A DNA stretch of 64,000 nt from the NCBI RefSeq assembly GCF_004792695.1, contig NZ_SRXU01000001.1, forward strand, positions 186,001 to 250,000, in the 5' to 3' direction. The notes beneath the pieces are model-generated. The model saw only the letters and a list, made by a program, of their open reading frames with translations. It was not told where the DNA came from and did no database searches. The position numbers were made by a program, and so were the translations under genes. Of this stretch, positions 11,211-20,802 are shown piece by piece. Position 1 is the first letter of the stretch. Each line of letters starts with the position of its first letter. The DNA comes from Sphingomonas naasensis. GTDB lineage: Bacteria > Pseudomonadota > Alphaproteobacteria > Sphingomonadales > Sphingomonadaceae.

Positions 11211-13957
11211 CAGAACTGGGTCCCTACATTGAATGTCACAAGCTTGGTATCGTCGCCATCGACCGTCACGAGCGTCTTTGCGACGTCGATGCGCAGCGGT
11301 CCGAACGGCGAATTCCAGTTGACGCCGAAGCCCACCGAGATGCGCGGCCTGGCGGAATCGCCGAGGAAGCGCTCATAGAAGGGGGCGGTCTGAATATTGT
11401 AGATGGGGTTGATCGACGTGCCGGTGCACGCCGTCGGCGACGTGCCGAAGCCCACCGAGCAGGGCGTCGAGGTCGAAACCCCCGTCGTCGGATCGGTGAA
11501 CACGTAGAGCTGGTTGCCGCTCGCATCCTTCTGGAAATTATCCTTCGGAAGCAGCGTCGGCGAGCCGTCCGCGTTGAACAGCAGCTTACCCGCGGAGTCG
11601 GTCGCCTGGGTGAACTCGATGGTCTTGCCCGGCCGGGTGATGCCGAACAGGCTGCCCGCCATCACGAAGATCGACGGCCGCAGACCCATCTCCGCCGCGC
11701 CGGCACCGAGCGGAATCTCGAGCTCGGCCTTGGTCAGGTAATAGGCCTTGCCGCCGAGCGCGTCGTCGATGATCTGGTCGCGATCGGTGATCAGCGCCTG
11801 CGTACCTGCCAGCGGATCGCCGGTGAAGCCGATGCGCTGGACGCGCGGGCCGACGCCGCGAATGTCGAAGCCGCGGAACTGCGGCTCGCCGAGATAGAAG
11901 CGGTCGGTGATGCGCACCGGATCGCTGCCCGCCGTCTTCGACTTTTCGAGGCTGTGGATATAGCCGCCCTCGGCCGAGACCGAGAAGATGAAGCCGCTGC
12001 CGACATTCCAGTATTTGTCGCCCTCGGCACGCGCGCGGACATATTTCACGTCGCCGCCGAGGCCGGCGAAATCGGTGCCGATGCTCAGGCGCTGGCCGCG
12101 GGTCGGACGCAGACGGCTGTTGAGGCTGTCATAGATCAGCGAAAGCCCGACCAGCGACGTGATGCGGTTGCCCACCGCCTCGCAATAATAGCGCCCGGCC
12201 TTGGTCGGATCGCAAACGCCGTTGGTGTAGAAGGAATCCTTGTCGAGCGTCACGTCGTCCTGACGCAGCGTGTAGCGGCCCGACAGCGTCCAATATTCGG
12301 TCAGCGGCAGGCCGGCGACCAGCTGGAAGCCCGTCGCGACCTGGCTGTAGGTCGTGCTGCGATCGCTGCCGATATAGTTGAACGCGTTGTAATCCTGCCG
12401 AAACACCGTCCCGCCCAGCGCGATGTTGGTGTCGAACAGATAGGGCTCGGTGAAGCCCAATTCGACCGACTTGGAATAGCTCGAATAATCGACCGAGGCC
12501 GACACCGTCTGGCCCATGCCGCGGAAGTTGCGCTGGCGGATCGACGCCTGAAGGATGAAGCGCTCGAGGCTCGAGAAGCCGGCCGAGAGCGTCAGTTCGC
12601 CGTTCGGGCGTTCCTCGACATTGGCCTTGAGCACGATGCGGTCCGGCGCCGAGCCCTCGGCGCGCTCGATCTCGAACTTGTCCTGGAAATAGCCGAGCGA
12701 GTTGATGCGATCCTGCGAGCGCTTGACGAGGAAGGTGTTGAACGCGTCGCCTTCCGCCACGCGGAACTCGCGGCGGATCACCTTGTCCTGCGTCTGCCGG
12801 TTACCCGTGATCTCGATCCGCTCGATATAGGTGCGGTTCGATTCGCCGATGTTGAAGTTCATCGACATGGTGAGCTTTTCGCGGTCGCGCTCGAACTGCG
12901 GCGTGACGTCGGCGAAGGCATAGCCGAAGGCGCCCGCGGTCTCGCTCAACTGCTCGACCGTGTCCTCGACGGCCTTGGCATTATACCATTGGCCTTCCTT
13001 GATGCTGAGCGCGGAGGCCAGCCGCTTGTCGTCGAAGTCGCGGATCGCGCTGTCGACCTTGACCGGCCCGAATTTGTAGCGCGGGCCTTCCTCGACCACA
13101 TAGGTGATGATGAAGTCGCGCTTGTCCGGGGTGAGCTCGGCCACCGCCGAGATCACGCGGAAATCGGCATAGCCTTCGGTCAGATAGAACTGGCGCAGCT
13201 TCTGCTGGTCGTAGGCGAGACGATCCTGATCGTACGAGGTGTTCGAGCTCAGCAGATGCGCGAGACCGGCGGTCTTGGTCGCCATCTCGCCGCGCAGCTT
13301 GCCGTCGGAGAACACCTCGTTTCCGATGATGTTGATCTGGCGAACCTTGGACTTGGGGCCCTCGGTGATCTCGAAGATCACGTCGACGCGGTTCTGGTCG
13401 AGGCTGACCATCTTGGGCTCGATCCGCGCGGCGAAGCGGCCCTGCCGGCGATAGAGCTCGATGATCCGGGCGACGTCGGCGCGGACGGCGGTGCGCGTGA
13501 AGATCTGGCGCGGCGCCAGCTTCACTTCCTTCTGGATCTTGTCGTTCTTGAGGCGCTTGTTGCCCTCGTAGATCACCCGGTTGATCACCGGATTCTCGCG
13601 AACCTTGATCACCAGATCGCCGCCGGTGGTGTCGATCGAGACGTCGGCGAGCAATTCCGAGGCGAGCAGATCCTTGATCGCCTGGTCGACGGTCTCGTTG
13701 GTGAAGGAGTCGCCGACGCGGAGACGCGTGTAGGAGAGCACCGTTTCCGGCTCGAGCCGCTGCGATCCCTCGACCCGGATCGAGCGGATGGTGCGCACCT
13801 CCTGCACCGGGGCGGGCGGCGCGACGGCGGTCTGCGGCGCTGCCGCAGGCGGGGTCTGGGCGGGCGCGGTCTGCGCATGCGCAAGGCCCGAGAGCATGGT
13901 GCCCGCGAGAAGCAGCGCAGTGGCGCGTACGCCGAAATGATTAGCCTTGATCGTCAC
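11210..13957 (-). CDS. bamA: Outer membrane protein assembly factor BamA
   Basis: Omp85 protein that inserts beta-barrel proteins into the outer membrane. About 915 residues. I choose GTG 13957, behind GGGGTGGG, so that the product starts TIKANHFGVRATALLLAG with a signal peptide ending near AHAQ; TTG 13969 is the alternative. A Pro/Ala linker is followed by five POTRA domains (about residues 55-430) and the 16-strand barrel. The L6-loop signature appears as FRGFDIRGVG near residue 690, and the chain ends in aromatic FNVGTQF. It lies between rseP and ompH in the conserved order. Confidence 0.96.
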   Translation of the reverse strand: MTIKANHFGVRATALLLAGTMLSGLAHAQTAPAQTPPAAAPQTAVAPPAPVQEVRTIRSIRVEGSQRLEPETVLSYTRLRVGDSFTNETVDQAIKDLLASELLADVSIDTTGGDLVIKVRENPVINRVIYEGNKRLKNDKIQKEVKLAPRQIFTRTAVRADVARIIELYRRQGRFAARIEPKMVSLDQNRVDVIFEITEGPKSKVRQINIIGNEVFSDGKLRGEMATKTAGLAHLLSSNTSYDQDRLAYDQQKLRQFYLTEGYADFRVISAVAELTPDKRDFIITYVVEEGPRYKFGPVKVDSAIRDFDDKRLASALSIKEGQWYNAKAVEDTVEQLSETAGAFGYAFADVTPQFERDREKLTMSMNFNIGESNRTYIERIEITGNRQTQDKVIRREFRVAEGDAFNTFLVKRSQDRINSLGYFQDKFEIERAEGSAPDRIVLKANVEERPNGELTLSAGFSSLERFILQASIRQRNFRGMGQTVSASVDYSSYSKSVELGFTEPYLFDTNIALGGTVFRQDYNAFNYIGSDRSTTYSQVATGFQLVAGLPLTEYWTLSGRYTLRQDDVTLDKDSFYTNGVCDPTKAGRYYCEAVGNRITSLVGLSLIYDSLNSRLRPTRGQRLSIGTDFAGLGGDVKYVRARAEGDKYWNVGSGFIFSVSAEGGYIHSLEKSKTAGSDPVRITDRFYLGEPQFRGFDIRGVGPRVQRIGFTGDPLAGTQALITDRDQIIDDALGGKAYYLTKAELEIPLGAGAAEMGLRPSIFVMAGSLFGITRPGKTIEFTQATDSAGKLLFNADGSPTLLPKDNFQKDASGNQLYVFTDPTTGVSTSTPCSVGFGTSPTACTGTSINPIYNIQTAPFYERFLGDSARPRISVGFGVNWNSPFGPLRIDVAKTLVTVDGDDTKLVTFNVGTQF

Positions 13958-14033
13958 ATCCCACCCCAAGTCGGATTTCGAGTAATGCCGCTGCCCACGC
14001 GACGCCGGAACAACCGCCCCTGCCTTAACCGCA

Positions 14034-15167
14034 TCAGCCGATCAACCCGGCCAGGCTTCTCCACACGCCGAACGCGCCCAGATCATTCAACGTCACCAGC
14101 AGCATCAGCGCCAGAATCGCGATCAGACCACCCCGGAAAGCCCATTCCATCACCTGCGGCTCCACCGGGCGGCGGCGTACGGCTTCGACTGCGTAGAACA
14201 GAAGATGCCCGCCATCCAGCACCGGAACTGGCAAGAGGTTGATGAATCCGAGATTAATCGAAATCAGCGCGATGAGGAACACGAACTCGACGGGCCCCAT
14301 TGCGAGACGCTCGCCCGAAACCTGCGCGATCTTGAGCGGCCCGCCGAGCTCGGAGAGCGGGCGGCGGCCGGTGATGATCTGCCCGAGTCCGTCGAGCGTC
14401 ATCTGGACGATGTCGGCGGTCTGGCGGAGCCCGATCAGCGGCGCCTCGAGCAGCCCGACCGGCTTGAGCACCGCGGCGCCCGGGCCGACGCCGAGGCGGC
14501 CGGTGCGATAGCTGTTGCCGAAGCGGTCCGTTTCGACGCGCTCGCCGATGCGTGCGGTCAGCGCGTGCTGCTCGCCATTTCGCTCGACCTCGATGCGCAC
14601 CTGCTCGCCAGGGCGCAGCTGGGTGTATTTGGCGACATCGAAGAAGGTATCGACCGAGCGGCCACCCATCGCCGTGATCCGGTCGCCCGGCTGCAGCCCG
14701 GCGACCGCGGCACCGCTCTTCGCTTCGACCACGCCGACCACCGCGGGCGTCACATTCTGCCCGTAGGCGAAGGCGAAGCCGGCGAGGATCAGGATGGCCA
14801 CCATGAAATTGGTGATCGGGCCCGCCGCGACGATGATCGCGCGCTGCCAGAGCGGCTTGGCCTGGAACGTCTTCGCGCGCTCCTGCGCGGGCAAGGCCAG
14901 CCATTCGGCCGAGGGCTGGCTCGCCGGGTTCATGTCGCCGGCGAAGCGGACATAGCCGCCGAGCGGCAGCCAGCCGAATTTCCAGCGGGTGCCGCGCCTG
15001 TCGGTGATCCCGGCGACCTCGCGGCCGAAGCCGATCGAGAATTCCTCGGCCTTCACGCCGAACCAGCGTCCGGCGAGATAATGTCCGAGTTCGTGCAGGA
15101 AGACGAGCGGCCCGAGCACGAGCACGAAGGCCAGAAGGTAGAGGAGGATGCCGGGAGATTGGATCAA
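14034..15167 (-). CDS. rseP: Site-2 (intramembrane) metalloprotease RseP
   Basis: Cleaves membrane-bound regulators such as anti-sigma factors in envelope stress signalling. It has 377 residues. The HELGH zinc motif (H25, E26, H29) is in the first membrane segment. One PDZ domain is evident (about 140-220, LQPGDRITAMGG), and the third ligand lies in VPVLDGGHL (D318). Start TTG 15167 overlaps the dxr stop as TTGA. Whether it acts on an RseA-like substrate cannot be told here. Confidence 0.95.
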   Translation of the reverse strand: MIQSPGILLYLLAFVLVLGPLVFLHELGHYLAGRWFGVKAEEFSIGFGREVAGITDRRGTRWKFGWLPLGGYVRFAGDMNPASQPSAEWLALPAQERAKTFQAKPLWQRAIIVAAGPITNFMVAILILAGFAFAYGQNVTPAVVGVVEAKSGAAVAGLQPGDRITAMGGRSVDTFFDVAKYTQLRPGEQVRIEVERNGEQHALTARIGERVETDRFGNSYRTGRLGVGPGAAVLKPVGLLEAPLIGLRQTADIVQMTLDGLGQIITGRRPLSELGGPLKIAQVSGERLAMGPVEFVFLIALISINLGFINLLPVPVLDGGHLLFYAVEAVRRRPVEPQVMEWAFRGGLIAILALMLLVTLNDLGAFGVWRSLAGLIG

Positions 15168-16321
15168 AGAACGCAGTCCTTCACACGCTCGCCCGCATAT
15201 GCTCTCGCCTCGGCGTCGATCGCCAACACAGCATCCAGCGAGTCCGGGGCGGCCGGCTCGTAGCGCGCCAGCGTATCGGCAACGATTGCGGCAATTTCAA
15301 GAAATCCCACGCGCCCCGCAAGGAAGGCTGCGACGGCGACCTCGTTCGCCGCGTTGAGGATCGCCGGCCGCGCACCGCCCGCGATCAGCGCGTCCCGTGC
15401 CAGCGCCAGCGCGGGGAAGCGCACGGGATCCGGCGCTTCGAAGTCGAGGCGGCCGATACGTGCGAGATCGAGCGCCTCGCAGGGGGTCTCCATCCGTTCG
15501 GGCCAGGCCAGCGCATAGGCGATCGGCGTGCGCATGTCGGGAGTGCCGAGTTGGGCGAGCACCGATCCGTCGACATATTCGACCATCGAATGGACCACCG
15601 ACTGGGCATGGACCAGCACGTCGAGCTGGTCCGCGCGCACCGGAAACAGATGAAAGGCCTCGATCAGCTCGAGCCCTTTGTTCATCATCGTCGCCGAATC
15701 GACCGAGATCTTGGCGCCCATCGACCAATTGGGATGCGCGACGGCCTGTGCCGGGGTGATCGCGCGCATCTGATCGAGAGAGGCCTGGCGGAAAGGCCCG
15801 CCGCTCGCGGTGAGGATGATCTTGCGGACGCTGCGCGGCGCGGTGCGGTCGAGGCACTGGAAGACGGCGTTATGCTCGGAATCAACGGGAAGCAGCGTCG
15901 TGGCGTGCGCCTTGGCGGCGGCCGTCATGACGTCGCCGGCGGATACCAGCGCCTCCTTGTTGGCGAGCGCGACCGTGCCGCCAGCCTCGAGCGCGGCCAT
16001 CACCGGCTTGAGCCCCGCGGTGCCGACGATCGCCGCCATCGTCCAGTCGGCGCCCATGCGCGCCGCTTCGCAGACCGCCTCCTCGCCTGCCCTCGCCTCG
16101 ACATCGCTGCCGGCGAGCGCTTCGCGAAGGCTGTCGAGACAGGCGGCATCCGCCACCACTGCCACCTTGGCGCTGACGCGGATCGCAGCGGCGGCGAGCT
16201 TGCTCACGTCGCGATTGGCGGTCAGCGCAACCACCTCGAATTGCTCGGGCGACCGTTCGATCAGATCGAGCGTCGAGCTGCCGACCGAGCCGGTGGCGCC
16301 GAGAATCGTCACGCTTTTCAT
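15164..16321 (-). CDS. dxr: 1-deoxy-D-xylulose 5-phosphate reductoisomerase
   Basis: Second step of the MEP isoprenoid pathway, NADPH-dependent. It has 385 residues, the normal length. The nucleotide-binding loop is GATGSVGSSTLDLI at the N-terminus, followed by substrate and metal sites LLPVDSEHNAVFQCL and KISVDSATMMNKGLE. The ATG overlaps the cdsA stop by 4 bases (ATGA). The supply of isopentenyl diphosphate fits its neighbour uppS and the later gene ispE. Confidence 0.97.
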   Translation of the reverse strand: MKSVTILGATGSVGSSTLDLIERSPEQFEVVALTANRDVSKLAAAAIRVSAKVAVVADAACLDSLREALAGSDVEARAGEEAVCEAARMGADWTMAAIVGTAGLKPVMAALEAGGTVALANKEALVSAGDVMTAAAKAHATTLLPVDSEHNAVFQCLDRTAPRSVRKIILTASGGPFRQASLDQMRAITPAQAVAHPNWSMGAKISVDSATMMNKGLELIEAFHLFPVRADQLDVLVHAQSVVHSMVEYVDGSVLAQLGTPDMRTPIAYALAWPERMETPCEALDLARIGRLDFEAPDPVRFPALALARDALIAGGARPAILNAANEVAVAAFLAGRVGFLEIAAIVADTLARYEPAAPDSLDAVLAIDAEARAYAGERVKDCVL

Positions 16322-17097
16322 CGTACCAGCAACAACACCAGCAACGCGGCAATGGGTGCAACCGCGACCAGCCCGTCGAGCCGGTCCATGATCCCGCCAT
16401 GCCCGGGAAGTAGATTTCCCGAATCCTTCACCCCGGCCCGCCGCTTGAGGAGGCTCTCGTAGAGGTCGCCGATCTGCGCGAACACCGCGAGTATCGGCGT
16501 CGCGATGGCAAGCACGATCGGAAGCCCGAACCAGATCACCAGCAGCGCCGCGAAGGCGGCCGCCGCGGCGACGCCGCCGAAGAAGCCCGCCCAGGTCTTG
16601 TTGGGGCTGATCGCCGGCGCGAGCTTGGGGCCGCCGATCGCGCGCCCGGCGAAATAGGCGCCGCTATCGCACGCCCAGACCAGCGCCATCGCCCAGAAGG
16701 TGTAGAGCAGCCCCGCCGGCGCCTGCGCGCGCAGTGCGAGCAAGGCGAGCACGGGTAGCCCGACATAGAGCACGCCCGCCGCCAGCTCGCTGCGCCGTGT
16801 CACCGCGGCGACGAAGAACGCCGCGCCGATCACCAGCCCGAGCGCGAGGAAGCCGGGCCCGGCCGCCAGCCCGGGCGCCATGATCGCCAGCGGCACGGTG
16901 AGCGCATATTGCGACAGCCGCCGCTGCTGGCGGGTGGCGCCATGGAGATCGGCCCATTCGCCGATCATCAGCAGCCCGATCGGCGCGATGACGAGCCAGA
17001 AGCCGAGCCCGCCAACCCAGAGCGCAACCGCCGCGAGCCCGATGAGTGCGATGGCGACGAGCAGCCGCGTCGCGAGATCCGATCCGGTCTTGCTCAC
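16318..17097 (-). CDS. cdsA: Phosphatidate cytidylyltransferase
   Basis: Makes CDP-diacylglycerol, the precursor of all phospholipids, in the inner membrane. It has 259 residues from GTG 17097, which overlaps the uppS stop as GTGA; a longer frame exists upstream but runs inside uppS. Several membrane helices are present. The family signature is complete: SLLKRRAGVKDSGNLLPGHG followed by GIMDRLD. It supplies pssA at 22125-23000. Confidence 0.95.
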   Translation of the reverse strand: MSKTGSDLATRLLVAIALIGLAAVALWVGGLGFWLVIAPIGLLMIGEWADLHGATRQQRRLSQYALTVPLAIMAPGLAAGPGFLALGLVIGAAFFVAAVTRRSELAAGVLYVGLPVLALLALRAQAPAGLLYTFWAMALVWACDSGAYFAGRAIGGPKLAPAISPNKTWAGFFGGVAAAAAFAALLVIWFGLPIVLAIATPILAVFAQIGDLYESLLKRRAGVKDSGNLLPGHGGIMDRLDGLVAVAPIAALLVLLLVR

Positions 17098-17825
17098 AAG
17101 CCTCCGAATCGCCGCTGCCGCTGGCCGAACCACGCCAGCGCATCGGCAAGCGCCGCCTCGTCGAAATCGGGCCACAGCGTGTCGACGAACAGCAGCTCGG
17201 CATAGGCCGCCTGCCAGAGCAGAAAATTGGAGAGACGCTGCTCGCCCGAGGTGCGGATGAGCAGATCGAGCGGGGGCAATTCGGCGGTCTCGAGCTCGGC
17301 CTCGAAGCGCGCCTCGTCAATCGTGGCGGGATCAAGCGTGTCTTCGCGCGCCTGCTCGGCGAGGCGGCGGGCCACGCTCAATATCTCGGCCTGCGCGCCA
17401 TAGTTGAGCGCGATCACCAACGTCGGCCCCGGATTGGCGGCGGTGCGCGCGATCGCGGCTTCGATCATCGCGACCAGATCGGGCGCGAGCCCGCGCCAGC
17501 CGCCGATCACGCGAAGCTTCACGCCCTCCGAGACGAGCTCGTCGAGCTCGCTCGCGAGGAAATGGCGCAGCAGGCCCATGAGGTCGCGGACCTCTTCCTC
17601 GGGCCGGCGCCAGTTCTCGGAGGAGAAGGCATAGAGCGTTAGCACCTCGACGCCGAGCTTGCGCGCCGCGCGGGCGATGCGCCGCACGGCCTCGACGCCC
17701 TGCTTGTGGCCTGCGATCCGCGGCAGGAAACGCTTCTTCGCCCAGCGCCCGTTGCCATCCATGATGATGGCGACATGGCGCGGCGCGGTGCCCGTCGGGA
17801 GATCCGGAGAAGGTCTAGCGGCCAT
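17094..17825 (-). CDS. uppS: Undecaprenyl diphosphate synthase
   Basis: Cis-prenyltransferase that makes the C55 carrier lipid for peptidoglycan and other glycans. It has 243 residues. The catalytic Asp is in VAIIMDGNGRWAKKR near residue 23, and the C-terminal signature RTSGEQRLSNFLLWQAAYAE is intact. It stands between frr and cdsA as in many proteobacteria. Confidence 0.97.
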   Translation of the reverse strand: MAARPSPDLPTGTAPRHVAIIMDGNGRWAKKRFLPRIAGHKQGVEAVRRIARAARKLGVEVLTLYAFSSENWRRPEEEVRDLMGLLRHFLASELDELVSEGVKLRVIGGWRGLAPDLVAMIEAAIARTAANPGPTLVIALNYGAQAEILSVARRLAEQAREDTLDPATIDEARFEAELETAELPPLDLLIRTSGEQRLSNFLLWQAAYAELLFVDTLWPDFDEAALADALAWFGQRQRRFGGL

Positions 17826-17864
17826 TTCCCGCCACCAGCATCCGCGAGGGGCTTCGCTGCGAGG

Positions 17865-18422
17865 TCACTTGCCCAGGATTTCCTTTTCCTTGGCCGCCGT
17901 CGCCGCGTCGATGTCGGCGATCGTGCTGTCGGTCAGCTTCTGGACCTCGGTCTCGTGGCGCTTGCGTTCGTCCTCGCCGAACAGGCCCTTCTTTTCGTCG
18001 GTCTTGAGGCTGTCATTGCCGTCGCGACGCACATTGCGCACGGCGATGCGCGCCTTCTCGGCATATTGGCTGGCGAGCTTGGCGAGTTCCTTGCGGCGCT
18101 CCTCGGTCAGATCGGGGATCGGCAGACGCAGCGTCTGGCCGTCGACGATCGGATTGAGGCCGAGACCCGCGGAGCGGATCGCCTTGTCGACCGGGCCGAC
18201 ATTGGTCTTGTCCCACACCTGCACCGACAGCAGCCGCGGCTCGGGCGCCGAGACGCTCGCCAGCTGGTTGATCGGCATGTGCGCGCCGTAAACCTCGACG
18301 GTCACCGGATCGAGCAAGGTCGTCGAAGCACGGCCGGTGCGAAGCCCCTGGAGGTCGTGCTTGAGCGCCTCGACCGCGCCGGCCATGCGGCGCTCGATGT
18401 CTGCCTTGTCGTAAGCGGCCAT
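17865..18422 (-). CDS. frr: Ribosome recycling factor
   Basis: With EF-G, splits post-termination ribosomes. It has 185 residues from ATG 18422 ([13 protein letters not shown]), chosen because AGGAGA lies upstream; a longer frame overlapping pyrH is rejected. The three-helix bundle motifs [11 protein letters not shown] and [13 protein letters not shown] are present. Its gap to pyrH is 14 bases, so it is co-transcribed. Confidence 0.97.
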   Translation of the reverse strand: MAAYDKADIERRMAGAVEALKHDLQGLRTGRASTTLLDPVTVEVYGAHMPINQLASVSAPEPRLLSVQVWDKTNVGPVDKAIRSAGLGLNPIVDGQTLRLPIPDLTEERRKELAKLASQYAEKARIAVRNVRRDGNDSLKTDEKKGLFGEDERKRHETEVQKLTDSTIADIDAATAAKEKEILGK

Positions 18423-18436
18423 TTTCGGCTCTCCTG

Positions 18437-19168
18437 TTATGCGGATGCGGGTTCGTTCTGAACGATCGTGGAAGTGCCCTCGCCGCGCAGGACGGCGGCG
18501 AGATTGCCCTCCTCGCGGATGTTGAAGACCACGATCGGAATGTCGTTGTCGCGGCACAGCGCAACGGCGGAGGCGTCCATCACCTTGAGATTGTCTGCGA
18601 GGACCCGCCCATAATCCAATGATTCATAGCGCTTTGCCGTCGGCACCTTCTTGGGATCGGCATCATAGACACCGTCCACCGAAGTGCCCTTGAACAGGGC
18701 ATCGCAATTCATCTCCGCGGCGCGCAGCGCGGCGGTCGTGTCGGTGGTGAAGAACGGTAGGCCGGTGCCGGCGGCGAAGATCACCACCCGGCCCTTCTCC
18801 ATGTGGCGCTCGGCGCGGCGACGGATATAGGGCTCGCAGACGCTTGCCATCGGGATCGCCGACTGGACGCGCGTCTGGACGCCGACCTTCTCGAGCGCGT
18901 TCTGCATCGCGAGCGCGTTCATCACCGTCGCGAGCATCCCCATATAGTCGGCCGAGGCGCGGTCGAAGCCCTGCGCAGCGCCCGCAAGGCCGCGGAAGAT
19001 GTTGCCGCCGCCGACGACCATGCAGACCTGCAGACCCGTCTCGACGGCTTCCTTGACCTCCTCGGCGACGCGCGCGCAGGTCGCGGGGTCGATGCCGAAC
19101 TGACCCTGCCCCATCAGGACCTCGCCGGACAGTTTGAGAAGAATACGATCGAAGCGGGGAGCGGTCAT
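18437..19168 (-). CDS. pyrH: Uridylate kinase
   Basis: Phosphorylates UMP to UDP, and is usually hexameric and regulated by GTP and UTP. It has 243 residues of the amino-acid-kinase fold: [19 protein letters not shown], then the Asp-rich [18 protein letters not shown] and [13 protein letters not shown]. It follows tsf in the conserved order, but a small membrane protein gene is inserted between them. Confidence 0.97.
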   Translation of the reverse strand: MTAPRFDRILLKLSGEVLMGQGQFGIDPATCARVAEEVKEAVETGLQVCMVVGGGNIFRGLAGAAQGFDRASADYMGMLATVMNALAMQNALEKVGVQTRVQSAIPMASVCEPYIRRRAERHMEKGRVVIFAAGTGLPFFTTDTTAALRAAEMNCDALFKGTSVDGVYDADPKKVPTAKRYESLDYGRVLADNLKVMDASAVALCRDNDIPIVVFNIREEGNLAAVLRGEGTSTIVQNEPASA

Positions 19169-19258
19169 TGGAGCCTTGATTTTAGGGCGGATAGCAAGCG
19201 GCGCGGACCCTAGAGGAGCCGGTCGGCAGGAACAAGCGCGGAGATGGGCGCCCCGGGT

Positions 19259-19660
19259 TCAGCGCCGCACGCTTTGTCGCCATGCAAGGGCAAGCGACCA
19301 GACCAGCACGATCGCGACGACGCTCAACGCGACGATCAGGATCGCGACGATCGTGGCGGTGGGCTCGCCATTGGCCGGCGCCGTGCCCGCTTCCAGCTGG
19401 GCCAGCCGCCCGAAGACGCTGCGCCAGCCGAAGCCGAGCGCATAGGCCCAGCCCGCCGCGAGCAGCCCCGCGGCGCTGCCCGGACGCACGCGAAGCGAAC
19501 GTAGCGCGCCGAGCAGCATCAGCGCGTTGCAGATATAGTCGACCAGCAACGCCTGAAGCGGCTGCCCCCATTTGAGGTGAAACCAGGTTTCGAGCGTGAA
19601 ATGCACGATCGCGGCGATCAGCGTGACGATCGCGAGCGCGGTTTCCGAAGCGTGGCGCAT
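19259..19660 (-). CDS. Four-helix integral membrane protein inserted between tsf and pyrH
   Basis: Function unknown. It has 133 residues from ATG 19660, chosen because GGGGAGGGGAA lies just upstream. Hydrophobic segments lie near residues 7-25 (TALAIVTLIAAIVHFTLETW), 35-52, 60-78 and 97-123, so it is almost wholly membrane-embedded with a short basic C-terminus (WRQSVRR). In most proteobacteria nothing separates tsf from pyrH, so this is a lineage-specific insertion into a translation operon. No catalytic motif is seen. Confidence 0.72.
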   Translation of the reverse strand: MRHASETALAIVTLIAAIVHFTLETWFHLKWGQPLQALLVDYICNALMLLGALRSLRVRPGSAAGLLAAGWAYALGFGWRSVFGRLAQLEAGTAPANGEPTATIVAILIVALSVVAIVLVWSLALAWRQSVRR

Positions 19661-19785
19661 CTTTCCCCTCCCCAGGTATGTCGGCCGGCCGAGCATTTCA
19701 TGCCCGATCGGCACTGCCGTGGAAACGAAGACGGGCGCCGCCACCCAAGGGTAGCGACGCCCGCGCATTCGGGTCCGGGAAGACC

Positions 19786-20721
19786 TTACCTGGTGAGACC
19801 GGCGGTCGCAGCCACTTCGGCGGCGAAGTCGCTCTCTTCCTTCTCGATGCCTTCGCCGAGCTGGAAGCGGACATAGTCCTTGAGCACGATCGACGCGCCG
19901 GCATCCTTGCCCGCCTTGGCGATCACGTCCTGAACCGGGGTCTTGCCGTCCATGACGAACGCCTGGGTGAGCAGCGCGTTCTCCTTCTTGAACTTCTCGA
20001 CCGGCCCGTTGAGGATCTTCTCGGCGACCTCGGCGGACTTGCCGACGATCTTGTCGGCGTTCTTCTCGCGCAGGATCGCGGCCTCGCGCTCGACGACCTC
20101 GGGATCGAGATCCTCGACCGCCAGCGCCAGCGGGAAGGCAGCGGCGATGTGCATCGCGATCTGCTTGCCGAGCGGCTCGAGCACGTCGACGCCGGCATCG
20201 CTCTCGAGCGCGACCAGCACGCCGATCTTGCCGAGGCCCGGCGCGGCGGCGTTGTGGACGTACGGGATCACCGCGCCCTTGGTCACTTCGACCTTCTTGG
20301 CGCGGCGCAGCACCTGATTCTCGCCGATCGTCGAGATGTTGTTGGTGAGCACTTCCTCGACCGTGCCGCCCTGCGGCAGCGCCGACGCCTTGAGCGCGTC
20401 GATGTCGTCACCCTTTTCGAGCGCGACCGCGGTCACTTCGCGGACGAAGCCCTGGAAGATCTCGTTCTTCGCGACGAAGTCGGTCTGCGAGTTGACCTCG
20501 ACCGCGACACCTTTGGTGCCCGCGACGGCGACGCCGACCAGACCCTCGGCAGCAGTGCGGCTCGACTTCTTGGCAGCGGCGGCGAGGCCCTTCGAGCGCA
20601 GCCAATCGCTGGCGGCTTCGAGGTCACCATTGGTCTCGGTGAGCGCCTTCTTGCAATCCATCATGCCGGCGCCGCTCTTTTCGCGGAGCTCCTTCACGGC
20701 TGCTGCAGTGATCTCGGCCAT
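19786..20721 (-). CDS. tsf: Translation elongation factor Ts
   Basis: Guanine-nucleotide exchange factor for EF-Tu. It has 311 residues. The N-terminal UBA-like region carries [19 protein letters not shown] and the core begins [12 protein letters not shown]. Start ATG 20721 has AAGGA upstream. It is separated from rpsB by 81 bases holding a terminator-like hairpin. Confidence 0.98.
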   Translation of the reverse strand: MAEITAAAVKELREKSGAGMMDCKKALTETNGDLEAASDWLRSKGLAAAAKKSSRTAAEGLVGVAVAGTKGVAVEVNSQTDFVAKNEIFQGFVREVTAVALEKGDDIDALKASALPQGGTVEEVLTNNISTIGENQVLRRAKKVEVTKGAVIPYVHNAAAPGLGKIGVLVALESDAGVDVLEPLGKQIAMHIAAAFPLALAVEDLDPEVVEREAAILREKNADKIVGKSAEVAEKILNGPVEKFKKENALLTQAFVMDGKTPVQDVIAKAGKDAGASIVLKDYVRFQLGEGIEKEESDFAAEVAATAGLTR

Positions 20722-20739
20722 GTTCTAATCCTTCAGCTT

Positions 20740-20779
20740 AAAAATCGGGCGGAGCAGTGCCTCTTGCCCTGCCCCGCCC
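20740..20779 (-). terminator. Terminator-like attenuator between rpsB and tsf
   Basis: GGGCGG-A-GCAG (20747-20757) pairs with CTGC-C-CCGCCC (20769-20779): 10 base pairs with one A-C mismatch and an 11-base loop. On the minus strand the stem is followed at once by T5 (A5 on the plus strand, 20740-20744). That is the structure of a rho-independent terminator, placed 26 bases before the tsf start. A partly read-through terminator here would set the S2 to EF-Ts ratio, as known for the enteric rpsB-tsf operon. Confidence 0.65.
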
Positions 20780-20802
20780 CCATTACGGTTGGATGACGAG
20801 GC

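Noticed and set aside
17098..17175. Longer N-terminus for cdsA
   Set aside because: It would lie inside uppS and is Arg-rich; GTG 17097 overlaps the uppS stop as GTGA and begins the conserved membrane region.
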